A stretch of DNA of 64,000 bases from Epinephelus fuscoguttatus (taxonomy: Eukaryota; Chordata; Actinopteri; Perciformes; Serranidae). Below the pieces are notes generated by a model. It was not told the DNA's origin. It searched no databases and saw only the letters and a list, made by a program, of their open reading frames with translations. The position numbers and the translations under genes are program-made. Shown in pieces: positions 1 to 10,700 of this stretch; position 1 is the first letter of the stretch, and each line of letters begins with the position of its first letter. The DNA is taken from NCBI RefSeq assembly GCF_011397635.1, contig NC_064757.1:33703839-33767838 (forward strand), written 5' to 3'.

Positions 1-2408
1 ACGACGCATCATCTGAAACGTTTAAGTAGCTACATGCCCATTAGCTGACAGTGTCATTAATAGGCGGCTCGCTCACTGTGTGACGTGCACTTGTAGATAA
101 AATATAGGCCTATATTAATGAAGGTTCATTAGTACGGTTTTGTATTTCTCTGTAATGTAGCACAGTGTTAACAATATTACTGATACTATTCTTTCTCACA
201 CCTTCAACTCAAACCATTGTGTTGCCCCGCCCAAAATATATAATTTTATAATCAAATTAATATCGTAAACATGCGGGTGACTGGTCGACTAATGGCCCTA
301 AATAATGACTATTGGTCGACTAGGAAAATTCTTAGTCAGGGACAGTCCTACCATAAACAAAGTTAAAGAAGAGTTTTGACTGATAGCATTATTATAGACA
401 TCGTGATAATATCGTTTTAATCGTATCGTATTATTGTTTTTGGCCATGATAATTGTGTTGTGAAAATCTGATATAGTGCCAGCCCCAAGGTGTTTGCCTC
501 ATAGTCTCATCTACAGTAGTTTGGTTGACTATTAGGGGGCAGCCCTAGTGCAGTGAGGGTATTTCTTAGAGCAGCGTTCTTATTTTAGCGTAGAGCATTG
601 GATTGGAATTACAAGCACAACTATTGTCCATTGTTTTTCCCAACCTTCTTCGGATAAAACTGAATGCATTCTCAAAGAAACCACACACTCCGTATCCAGC
701 CCCGTCAGCTACCATCACACAGAATATAATTCTGTTGGAAACACTGATGAGAGCACACATGATTATGTGGACTTGAAGAGGAGAGCACACAAAAAACCGT
801 ACTGGAAAAATACAGGACAGATACCTCCAGGACATTCATTACTAGATTACTGGTTCATGGTTTTGTCCTAAAAGTGATAATAGCAGTTCAAACGTTCAGT
901 ACATAGTCATGTTAAGAGGGTCTGGAGCTGGTTTACTGTGCGGATTAAATGTACCAGTGTACCAGAATGGGACGAATGAGTGTCCCCCAAAATCAAACAA
1001 TTCTTGGGTGGCTTTTTATTTCAGAAAAGCAAACACTAGAATGACTAATCACAGAGCAGTCCCACTTTTCTTCTGTTCTTTTTCCACACATTTGGGGACT
1101 TAGCACTATTCATCTTCCCAAACAGTTTCAGTGTGAAAAAAACACTTTTTTATTCCAATCCAGAAAATAATGAGTGACCATAACATATTAGTTGGATTTA
1201 GAAATGGATTTTTTTCACAATAAATAATTAGTTGCTATGGCTATGCTGAAGGGAAAATATGATGTTGTTCCATTGGAATGTCTCCTCCATGTCCTGCCAA
1301 ATCTGAGCTGGAAACACTTAGTAGGGAACCTGTGTGTACTAGGAACCGCTAATAATTTGCTTAAGGGAACCCACATCTGGTCGGATGGCTGAGGCAGAGG
1401 TTAAGAGTGTCGAAACTGGGCCACCGCTCCCTGCCAGTTGCAGGCTGAGAATAGGGCCTAATGTTAAACAAAAATCTTAACTACAGGAAATAGGCCTGTT
1501 ATCATAATATAACCATTTGCCTTGGCTGACAACCAGACTAAAATTGCTCCTTGTTTACTATTTTTGAGTGGGGCCAGAAGTTTATGGACAGATAAATCAC
1601 GAATCCTTAGCCGAGCAACTGCAGTCGGACGAGCTGTTTATTTTTAGTACGGAGGCCAAAAAGTAGAGTAAATAGATGGAACAAGTGTGAAAAAAGGCAA
1701 GTTTGTTTACACAGCTATCAGCTTTGTTTGAGGGCTTAGATGATAATCCGGAGAGTTCCGCCCTCGGAGCTACTGAACACTGACGAGCGCTCAAACGCCT
1801 CACAACTCCTTACAACAGCTGCTTTTAGAAACAGAAGCAAACACAGAAGAGAAGTTACAACCTGGCTGCAACGAAACCAAAAACAAATGAAACAGCATGA
1901 GGATGGAGGTGTTTCTTCAGCCTACAAAGGTCTCTGTCTCTGTCATTTAAGGAGTTATAAAATAGAAAATGCAGTAGGCAATTTGGTAATTTTCTAACAG
2001 CGGGGATGGACTGTTGTGTCTCGTCTTGTCTCTCTTGGGCCCCCACGAACAGCGTCAGGCTGTGAAGCGAATTAACAAAGTGGCCAAACTGTTGGATTAC
2101 AACCTCAGAAAACTGTCACATGATGCCACTGGGCCTAAAAAAACATTTGTGCTTGTAGACCAAAAATGTGACAGAGGCGTCTGTAAATCAGTAAATACAT
2201 TTCTTTGAGCATCATAACCCCCTGCAATACGACTCATTTCATGGGATGCACCGGTTGTGAAGTGCTTCAAAGTCATTTAGTCCTCATTACACTACCCGTT
2301 GCAAATGAGCACAATTTAAATGATACAATTTATGACACAAACGTTAATATAACCTTCTTTTCCATGAAAAATATCTTTAATAACTGCTTCAAAAGCCTTT
2401 TTCATATA
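1..2408. other. Gene-free AT-rich stretch with MITE-like fragments
   Basis: I see no gene here; all frames are short and lack domain signatures. Around 260-345 and 525-550 there are 'gtcgactag...' and 'gcagccctag' motifs that resemble ends of common fish MITEs. The stretch 597-715 resembles 14380-14495 (both contain 'gtccattgtttttccca'), so it is a dispersed repeat of unknown class. Confidence 0.5.
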
Positions 2409-2681
2409 CAGTACAGGCCAAAAGTTTGGACACACCTTCTCATTCAATGCGTTTTCTTTATTTTCATGACTATTTACATTGTAGATTCTCACTGAAGGCA
2501 TCAAAACTATGAATGAACACATGTGGAGTTATGTACTTAACAAAAAAAAGGTGAAATAACTGAAAACATGTTTTATATTCTAGTTTCTTCAAAATAGCCA
2601 CCCTTTGCTCTGATTACTGCTTTGCACACTCTTGGCATTCTCTCCATGAGCTTCAAGAGGTAGTCACCTGAAATGGTTTCC
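2409..2681 (+). repeat. Left terminal inverted repeat of the Tc1/mariner element
   Basis: Base-by-base comparison with the reverse complement of 3765-4038 shows one G/A difference near 2450, one T/A difference near 2537 and an 8-versus-7 A run near 2542-2549. A further one-base indel lies near the inner edge. Because the right repeat includes the end of the transposase frame, the left repeat carries an antisense copy of the last ~35 transposase codons. Confidence 0.92.
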
Positions 2682-2822
2682 ACTTCACAGGTGTGCCTTA
2701 TCAGGGTTAATTAGTGGAATTTCTTGCTTTATCAATGGGGTTGGGACCATCAGTTGTGTTGTGCAGAAGTCAGGTTAATACACAGCCGACAGCCCTATTG
2801 GACAACTGTTAAAATTCATATT

Positions 2823-3875
2823 ATGGCAAGAACCAATCAGCTAACTAAAGAAAAACGAGTGGCCATCATTACTTTAAGAAATGAAGGTCAGTCAGTCCGG
2901 AAAATTGCAAAAACTTTAAATGTGTCCCCAAGTGGAGTCGCAAAAACCATCAAGCTCTACAACGAAACTGGCACACATGAGGACCGACCCAGGAAAGGAA
3001 GACCAAGAGTCACCTCTGCTTCTGAGGATAAGTTCATCCGAGTCACCAGCCTCAGAAATCGCAAGTTAACAGCAGCTCAGATCAGAGACCAGATGAATGC
3101 CACACAGAGTTCTAGCAGCAGACCCATCTCTAGAACAACCGTTAAGAGGAGACTGCGCGAATCAGGCCTTCATGGTCAAATAGCTGCTAGGAAACCACTG
3201 CTAAGGAGAGGCAACAAGCAGAAGAGATTTGTTTGGGCCAAGAAACACAAGCAATGGACATTAGACCAGTGGAAATCTGTGCTTTGGTCTGATGAGTCCA
3301 AATTTAAGATCTTTGGTTCCAACCACCGTGTCTTTGTGAGACGCAGAAAAGGTGAACGGATGGATTCCACATGCCTGGTTCCCACTGTGAAGCATGGAGG
3401 AGGAGGTGTGATGGTGTGGGGGTGTTTTGCTGGTGACACTGTTGGGGATTTATTCAAAATTGAAGGCACACTGAACCAGCATGGCTACCACAGCATCCTG
3501 CAGCGACATGCCATCCCATCCGGTTTGCGTTTAGTTGGACGATCATTTATTTTTCAACAGGACAATGACCCCAAACACACCTCCAGGCTGTGTAAGGGCT
3601 ATTTGACCAAGAAGGAGAGTGATGGAGTGCTGCGGCAGATGACCTGGCCTCCACAGTCACCGGACCTGAACCCAATCGAGATGGTTTGGGGTGAGCTGGA
3701 CCGCAGAGTGAAGGCAAAGGGGCCAACAAGTGCTAAACACCTCTGGGAACTCCTTCAAGACTGTTGGAAAACCATTTCAGGTGACTACCTCTTGAAGCTC
3801 ATGGAGAGAATGCCAAGAGTGTGCAAAGCAGTAATCAGAGCAAAGGGTGGCTATTTTGAAGAAACTAGAATATAA
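2823..3875 (+). CDS. Tc1/mariner-family transposase (DD38E), intact
   Basis: The 350-residue protein catalyses cut-and-paste transposition into TA. I chose the ATG at 2823 because the protein then starts MARTNQLTKEKR, the usual start of Tc1 transposases; an upstream ATG at 2724 would add 33 unrelated residues. Residues ~8-50 form a paired-like helix-turn-helix that contacts the terminal repeats. Residues ~58-62 contain a GRPR hook, and ~78-115 a second helix-turn-helix. Catalytic residues are D157 (in WSDESKF), D247 (in QQDNDPKH) and E286 (in LNPIEMVW), with 38 residues between D247 and E286. A glycine-rich box (HGGGGVMVWG) lies at 191-200. There are no stops or frameshifts. The last ~36 codons lie inside the right inverted repeat. 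Codon context is that of a mobile element, not of a host gene; there is no sign of introns or domestication. Confidence 0.95.
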   Translation: MARTNQLTKEKRVAIITLRNEGQSVRKIAKTLNVSPSGVAKTIKLYNETGTHEDRPRKGRPRVTSASEDKFIRVTSLRNRKLTAAQIRDQMNATQSSSSRPISRTTVKRRLRESGLHGQIAARKPLLRRGNKQKRFVWAKKHKQWTLDQWKSVLWSDESKFKIFGSNHRVFVRRRKGERMDSTCLVPTVKHGGGGVMVWGCFAGDTVGDLFKIEGTLNQHGYHSILQRHAIPSGLRLVGRSFIFQQDNDPKHTSRLCKGYLTKKESDGVLRQMTWPPQSPDLNPIEMVWGELDRRVKAKGPTSAKHLWELLQDCWKTISGDYLLKLMERMPRVCKAVIRAKGGYFEETRI

Positions 3876-4038
3876 AACATGTTTTCAGTTATTTCACCTT
3901 TTTTTGTTATGTACATAACTCCACATGTGTTCATTCATAGTTTTGATGCCTTCAGTGAGAATCTACAATGTAAATAGTCATGAAAATAAAGAAAATGCAT
4001 TGAATGAGAAGGTGTGTCCAAACTTTTGGCCTGTACTG
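3765..4038 (-). repeat. Right terminal inverted repeat of the Tc1/mariner element
   Basis: This is the partner of 2409-2681. It starts within the transposase frame (codons for the last ~36 residues and the stop at 3873-3875) and runs to the terminal ACTG at 4035-4038, next to the TA duplication. Confidence 0.92.
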
Positions 4039-7000
4039 TATATAATCTAGCAAAATTCCCTTTTTTATATAATGTCTATTTTATATTGCTGTAAAAACGT
4101 CAACAAATTTCTCCCTCAACCAACTATTTTTTCATGTTTCTTGCCAAACACTACATTTTACAAGTTACATTTAAACACATCATGTGAACGTTATCATTTA
4201 CCTTCACCTAGACTCACAAGTCAGTCTTTAGACGCTTTGCTTAACTAAAGACTGATGTCTTTCTCCCTGATTTTGTGTTTAGATGGGCGGATACAATTTC
4301 AGAGTTTAAAAAAACTCCCTACGTTGCAGAACCAATAGTAAATCCGCAGGGCGGTCCTTCGGTGGCTCTTGTGCTCATAAACATGGTCCGACTGTGTTAA
4401 AAGTTTTAAACAAAGTCGCTGTAAGTCCTTCATTTCCACAATCTTGTGGACTGAGCACATGTTTGATAAATCTCTCGACATCCATTTTCAAGCTCTCTGT
4501 GTGTTTGTTTCCTTGCGGATGAGAAGGAAGAGGGCGTGTCCTTTTCAAAAATGTAAGAGCCGCTGCTTTGTTGCCGGCCATTTTCTCCGGTGTGTTAAAC
4601 ACACTTTAGAAAGGACTGTCCCCAGACTATCAGAAGGCAGAGATCTCTGATTGTCTGGTGGCGAGACTAACCTTCACCCAATATCTGTTTCTGCTCAATC
4701 ACACCATAATGAAACTCAATGCAACCTCTCTCAGCTGTCGGTCCCGGCCACCAGCTGCTAACAGCTAATGCTAACTAGCTCTCCTCCTGCTGATATCGAC
4801 ACAGATTTGTTGTTCACAATGTAGCACAAGCATGGGAAACAGGGTGCGTCCTCCGACACGTTCATAGTGACTTTACCGCGTCCTTTTGTCCCGACAGTGC
4901 CCCGCACTTTGTGGAAGAACTCTTTGCTTCCCAAACTAGTGTTCCCAACAGCACAAGAGGAGCCCATTAGTCTTAAGCCCTGCTTCGTAGCCTGCACAAA
5001 ACTGATGTGACACAACAGGAAAATATCGGCTACTGCCATCAGTAAATCTCATTTACCGCAGTCAACAAGGCAAATTTCAGCTGATACCGATGTTCGGTGG
5101 ATAAATCAGTGCAGCCCTACTTGTTAATATCAAGATTTGATCCAGTCGGTCAGATAATGTAATGATAATGAATCATTTTATCCCTATTCTAAATAGTGGA
5201 GGGCTAACCTGGAAATGAGTTGCTCTGCTGGTGAGTAACATCATGAGAGATGATTTAAAGCATGCAACTGTCAGCAAGTTTGCTAATACAGTGCTGGCCT
5301 ACAAATGCTACACTGGTTGAAATAAAAACACTCTGTCAAAACTGATTAATCCTCAATAATTCAGTGGTTATAGGTCATGGTCTGGATAGGAAGGCATCTA
5401 GGTATGGACCCAGGGGATGGAGAGGGCTGGCAGGTTAACACGTGAAAGGCATTTTATTTATTTTTCCTAACAAGGGGGACAGTGTCTCCTCTCGTCCCCC
5501 TCAAATCACCAACTGAGATCATGTTCCAAAATGTGTAACTCATTTTTTCCTTCTCTCTACATTTCTCTTTCTATCTGTAGAAGAGAGAAAGCACAAATGA
5601 ATAACCAAGAAGGAATTCCTGGCAAGGTGTTTGTGTTTCAGCATCATGGATGAAAGTTAGTGTGAATTTTGGCCTAAAGGGTCTCACCTGTGCTCCAAAC
5701 ACTGTAAAACTCTGCTGACGAAGCACTCCTTCCACTCACATAACCTTCAGCTCTTCTAAGTAATAAATTAACTCAAAGCGACAGCATTGCACAGTTTGAC
5801 CCAACGTGAAAACGACCACTCAAATCCCTTCTGAAAGACCCTTTCAGACGACAGCAGCAGGACCTGAGCGGCTCACCAGTGACCAGGAACAAGCCTCGAA
5901 TCAGTGCAGTGTTTTGGCAGCGCGCCCTGCCCTGCGCTGATGGAATCAGTGTTTTGGTTCCTGCGTCAGGGTGTAGTTTTCCATCAGAAATAGGGTGAAC
6001 CACATCCATATGAATCGCTGCATATTTGAGGTTATTAAAGGAGGGGCTTAGTGGCCCAAGCTGGCACGCTGATCCTCAGTTCTGTGTATGATAAAATTTT
6101 AGGACCCGGGACAGTGCGGCACCCTTGTTACTGCAGCAGACCCGCTGGGAGAGGCCTAAAGTAAAAAGGAAAGACCAGCTGGGAACACTTAAAACCAAAG
6201 CTAGCGTATTAAGTTTTTCCAAAAACAAAGTAAAGGTCTTTTCACTTCTATCGCTAATATAATAGGTTTTCTTTTTCTTTTTTTTTGCTCTTAAATGTGA
6301 GCAGCAGTTGTTTCACCCAGCTTGTTTTGTGTTTTGCCTGCCAAGGAAAAGTTATTTTTATGAAGTTCCTTAGACGTTAAAGGTATGAAGGGTGGGGCGG
6401 CACTGATAGGAAGTAAAAAATACAGTGTACCGTCACAACAATAAAAACCTCTGAGTAAGTCAGAGTCTCAGGGGCCAGACGGCAGCCAAAACTGACCTTC
6501 CTTAGCATTTTTTTAATGTTTTGAAACTTCTTGGTTTTGATTTATGAATAATTTAAAGTATGTAGATTTTGAAAAAAGAAAGAGCACATTTTTCCTCTCA
6601 CACATAAAAAGTTGGATATATTAGCAACAAAAACGCAAACTAGCTTGATTCAATACACTCAGAGGTTTTGCTGCCACAGCCTTACTTGGTCTGCTTTGAC
6701 CTATTGACCTTTCTAGCTGATGATAGCAAACATTGGATACATATTGCTGTGTAACTGACATTAACGAGTCCCATGAGTGTGTGTTTGATCATGTCACGGA
6801 TAAATCCAACACAGATAACTGTTGTTTCCTGCTTATGATCTCATCCCACTTGATCTCAATCAAGTCACAGAATGACGATACCTTTAAAGCAGCTATAATC
6901 AATATTTTTATGTTGACAGCTGGTTTACATGACTACCGTATGTGAAAGCTCCTAATGGCAAAGCCACAGATTATTATCATCCAAGTCTGCAGTTCCCTGC

Positions 7001-7097
7001 AACTCAAAAAGATTTTTTCAAGCACCTTTTAGCTCATTGTTTTTGTTTTCTTGTACGCAACTTTACTGTCTACTGGTTCATTCTTACAGCTCTCATC
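4039..7097. other. Gene-free stretch with one MITE-like block
   Basis: No gene is recognised. The block 4650-5121 is less AT-rich than its surroundings and ends in 'ggtggataaatcagtgcagccct', the look of a hAT-like MITE terminus in fish; its left end is not visible to me. A 93-residue minus-strand frame (4758-5039) in this block has no recognisable domain. The remainder (5122-7097) shows nothing I can name. Confidence 0.4.
4650..5121. repeat. Probable non-autonomous DNA-transposon fragment
   Basis: The right boundary reads 'agtgcagccct', a terminus shared with several MITEs in this window (for example 28790 and 26113). The interior contains the phrase 'gctaacagctaatgctaactagct' style runs common in fish repeats. 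Only one terminus is visible, so class and left boundary are uncertain. Confidence 0.35.
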
Positions 7098-7793
7098 AGC
7101 CCTTTTTAATCAGGAATTGTGCAAATTTGCAGGAAAGTCCAGTCAGTCTTTTTTTCAGCATTGGCAGTATAAAAACAAAATCGAGGAGTGCGGCAAAATG
7201 CCACCTATCTACTTTTGTTTATATAGAATGCGCCTTTTTTGGGGCAATGGGGGGCGTGAGCAAGTAACAAAACGTGTAGCTCAGCGTGTGATGTAAACAG
7301 TGACGTGGGAGGGAAGCTGCGGCTGGTCAGTCCTTTGGCAATTCTCTCATAAGTCGGCCCATTCTTTACCGTTCCTGTCATCTGATGGTCAATGGCCTCT
7401 TTGTTTGCGAGGGCAAGGAGGGCGCGTAATTCTTTGTCTCCCCAGCTGCTCATCTTTACAGTGTCTGTTAGGTTTGCGTTTCCCCTCTTGCTACTAGCTG
7501 TCCGCTAATTCCTGCTATCAGCTGTTTCCTGTTTATCCACCGCCAGTGGGTAGCACGTGCGGCGTCATCAACAGCTCCTCCCACAAGTCTTCAACAGCCC
7601 CTCCCGTTGCGGAAGGCCGCCTCTGTCTTTTTAAACCAAAAGGGTTCTGCCAATATGTCTACCCTACAAGGTGGATAATTGGGCACCTCGGATCAACTCG
7701 CCAATCCGGCTCTGTGTGTCTGAATGCTCGCAGCTTGCCGGCAAAACGGCCCAACATTCGCAGAAAATCTGGCAGTGTAAAAGGGGAAAAGCT
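7098..7793 (+). mobile_element. MITE-like repeat, copy 1 (longer form)
   Basis: This block aligns over most of its length to 17377-17911. Shared landmarks include 'gtagctcagcgtgtga', 'gctggtcagtcctttggc', 'tgctactagctg', 'caatatgtctaccc' and 'ctcgcagcttgccggcaaaa'. It opens AGCCCTTTTTAA and closes CAGTGTAAAAGGGG, giving short imperfect inverted ends. It holds about 140 bp (7124-7262) missing from the other copy. No target duplication is clear here. It contains no credible coding frame. Confidence 0.7.
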
Positions 7794-10700
7794 CTGATAA
7801 ATCCTCTGCGGACTACCTGGTAAAGTTACGGATCAGCTGGTAACAAAAAGGAGAATTCAGTAGCTAAGGACAGAGATATTTCCCTCAGGAGTTGGTGGAG
7901 ACCAAAAGCAGAGCTAAAAGAAGGAGTGAATGTCGACCTGACATTGATCAGCTGGACAAAAACACAAGTCCATATGAATACTTATGTTTCTCTAGCTGTT
8001 TTCTTATATGAAATCCAAATGTCCAGATAATCAGGACTAGAATTGCCGTTTTTGCTTTCATGTAGCACACAACAGGAGGTTTTCTGTGTCAGAAGTGTTT
8101 GTAGCTACTGGACATACTCAGTTTGGTTTCGGTGAGGGTTCAGTGAGCCTGTAGGAGGAAGGACATGATGCAAAAAGTATGCTGCAGAATTCACAGTGTT
8201 GTGTTCAAGTAGCCGGTTCATAATTTGGTCATAAACATTCAAGTCTCTTACTGTTCTTTGAATTCATCTGACCATTTTGGAATCGACGCTTACCAAAGAA
8301 AGTTTCAGAATTTACTCGCCTCTCCAACTGGACATTTTTGCTGGCATCTTTGTGTAAATGACCCTTCTTCACCCTTGGGTGTCTGCATTGTTTTGCACCA
8401 GTTGCATGATGGAAACCTCAACACACCCACTAGCTCCCTATGGATTCTGCGGACAATTGCATGCTCTATTCACACATGGGCTCAATCAGATATTACATGG
8501 ACTTTGTACCAGGGAGTTAGCAGGAAAGCGTCTGTTTAATGTCCAATTCAACTGATTTGGACATTTGTGTTCTCATACATAGCTCCTCTGGGTCTAGAGA
8601 CGTTCAGAGTTGCAGTGCATGTGTGAAAGGGGCCTGTTTGTATTTAGTTGTTTTTTTTAAATGCGTTTAATAAACATTCACTAAGTTCCCCTTATCAGCT
8701 TAAATAGTGACAATAATGTCAATAATGTGATCACAGGTTGTTTCTTCTGCCCCCAAGTCGCCAAAAATTCAGTTATTGCAGGTTTAATGCAACTGACTGA
8801 AGAGAAAATTGTGCCACTGTGACTACAACAAGCCTAAAGCTTCTTCAGCAAAAGTTATATAGCCTCACCTTACAAAGTGCACAGACAGCCAGTCTCACGT
8901 GATTTTAACATCTTTATCAAACATGAGATGATGCAGTACTCCACAGAAATGCAACATAAATCCTCAAGAAGAATGACAAAGAGAGAACAAAAAAAGAAAA
9001 AGTGGGTATTGTATGCAGTGTTTTGTCCCACTATCAATTACACGAGCACACTGTGTAGACAACTCCAGAGGGGTATAATTAATGTCTCAGACCAACAAAA
9101 AACAGATGTAATTCTGTTCATAAAGAGGCCAACATGCAGCCTCTACCAATGTTTTACTGTGAAACTATTTGCTTCAGGCACTGCTACATGCTTATTTGTT
9201 TTAACGAGGATTTCAGGCTCATGATTCTCTCATATTTAAGTAGTGAAACACAAAGAGCAGAAAACTAGACCAGCAATGGAGAAAGGTGATAGTCACTAAA
9301 ATGCTGGGACACTACAGGTATGATAGGAAAATCAGTTGTTCGCTTTAGGAAAGACTTGATTCATTATGCCGTTTTGGTGCGTTTGGAGCTGGCACGTTTC
9401 TCTGGAAAAACAAATGAACATATGCTGAGTATGTAAGGTCACTTTTATTTTCCAGACAACCAAGTGTTTCATTTAAACACCATTAAAAAAGCTCTTTGTG
9501 AAAACAAGCCAACAAGCGACAACACTAAGTGCACCTAATGGAGGCAGGAGTTCCTCTTCTGAGTCTTGAGCTTGGACTTTTGGACATAGTTTATCAACCA
9601 AAGTAGAATGGCAACACATTTTAATAGGATCCTTTTCTACCAGATCCATTTGATCAAATTTCGCTTGGTTTTATGGATTACTTGCATCTTTATGAGGCTG
9701 CGACATCAAGTTTGTTCTGCAAACACAAGAATGACCATCGACATCTGCAGGGGTGCAAGCCAGCTTTCCTTGTCTTTTGTTTTTGGTCACTCTGACTAAC
9801 ATGGTGACTCACTTTTTAATAGGAAAATGCAACATGGTCTCTTTGAGGTTTAGAATTATTTCTAATGGAAAAACCTTTGCAAAGCCAAGTTACTGAAACA
9901 AATTCTCCAATACCAGCCCCTTTCTATGGGGTCGTTACATGCAACGAGAGGATTTTATAAGAGACAAATCAAGGAAACAACATCATTACGGATTACATTC
10001 GTGCTAAATTTACTTGACTCCAGAAGTTGTTTCTAATGTTTTAACACCTTAAGATGATAGGTTCTGTCCAAAAGTCAATAGTTACTGTAATTTGTTGATA
10101 TTTTAATACTATAAAAGCATTGCTTGTGTTAAATTGGTTCCACTGCTATCTCAACAAAGTATTATTTTGTTTTCAGGGTGGAACAGGTAAAAGTCTGTGT
10201 GAGACAAACCAGTAGGTTTTTGTCTGCAGGCCTATCTTAACCATCTGAGGGAACCTAAAGCAGGGGGCTGTACCCAAATCTACAGACTCTTGTCGGAGTT
10301 CATTTCCCCCCAAACCTCCTCCTCTCAATGAATTCCAGATGTTTTGCAGACGAAAGTGAATTTTAAGGGGTGGAGGGGTGCTGGCAGTTGGGTTTTTTTT
10401 TTGCACAGCATGTATAATGTTTGTATGTCGCCTGCCTAAAAAGCAGCATAAGCCTCTTACACCTGGCAGGATTCCAAGGTCATACTGAGACATTTCGTCC
10501 TTAATGTCTTAAACAAGTAGTGAAACTCACAACTGAGCTGTAAAACCAGCTAAATTATTTACATTTGCAATAAATGCAAATGCATATTATAGAACTGAAG
10601 CAACTGAAACAGTTGTAACAAAGAGCAAGTCCTCACATACTACACACTTGCCAACTCAGTTCAAGTAACAGCCAGCACAGAAACTATTCCAAGTCTAATG

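Larger units (their letters stand above)
2409..4038 (+). mobile_element. Complete Tc1/mariner transposon, DD38E type
   Basis: This 1630-bp element begins CAGTACAGGCC and ends GGCCTGTACTG, and is flanked on both sides by the dinucleotide TA (2407-2408 and 4039-4040), the target duplication of Tc1/mariner elements. The termini continue as inverted repeats of about 270 bp that differ by roughly two substitutions and one or two single-base indels. Between them lies an uninterrupted transposase frame. The spacing between the second catalytic Asp and the Glu is 38 residues, not the 34 of classic Tc1. That matches the family I recall as Intruder (DD38E), a sibling of DD34E/Tc1; the family name is from memory and unchecked. 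Near-identical repeats and an open frame suggest recent, possibly still competent, insertion. Confidence 0.95.

Noticed and set aside
2724-2822. 33-codon N-terminal extension of the transposase
   Set aside because: It does not resemble Tc1 transposases, and the downstream ATG at 2823 gives the expected start.
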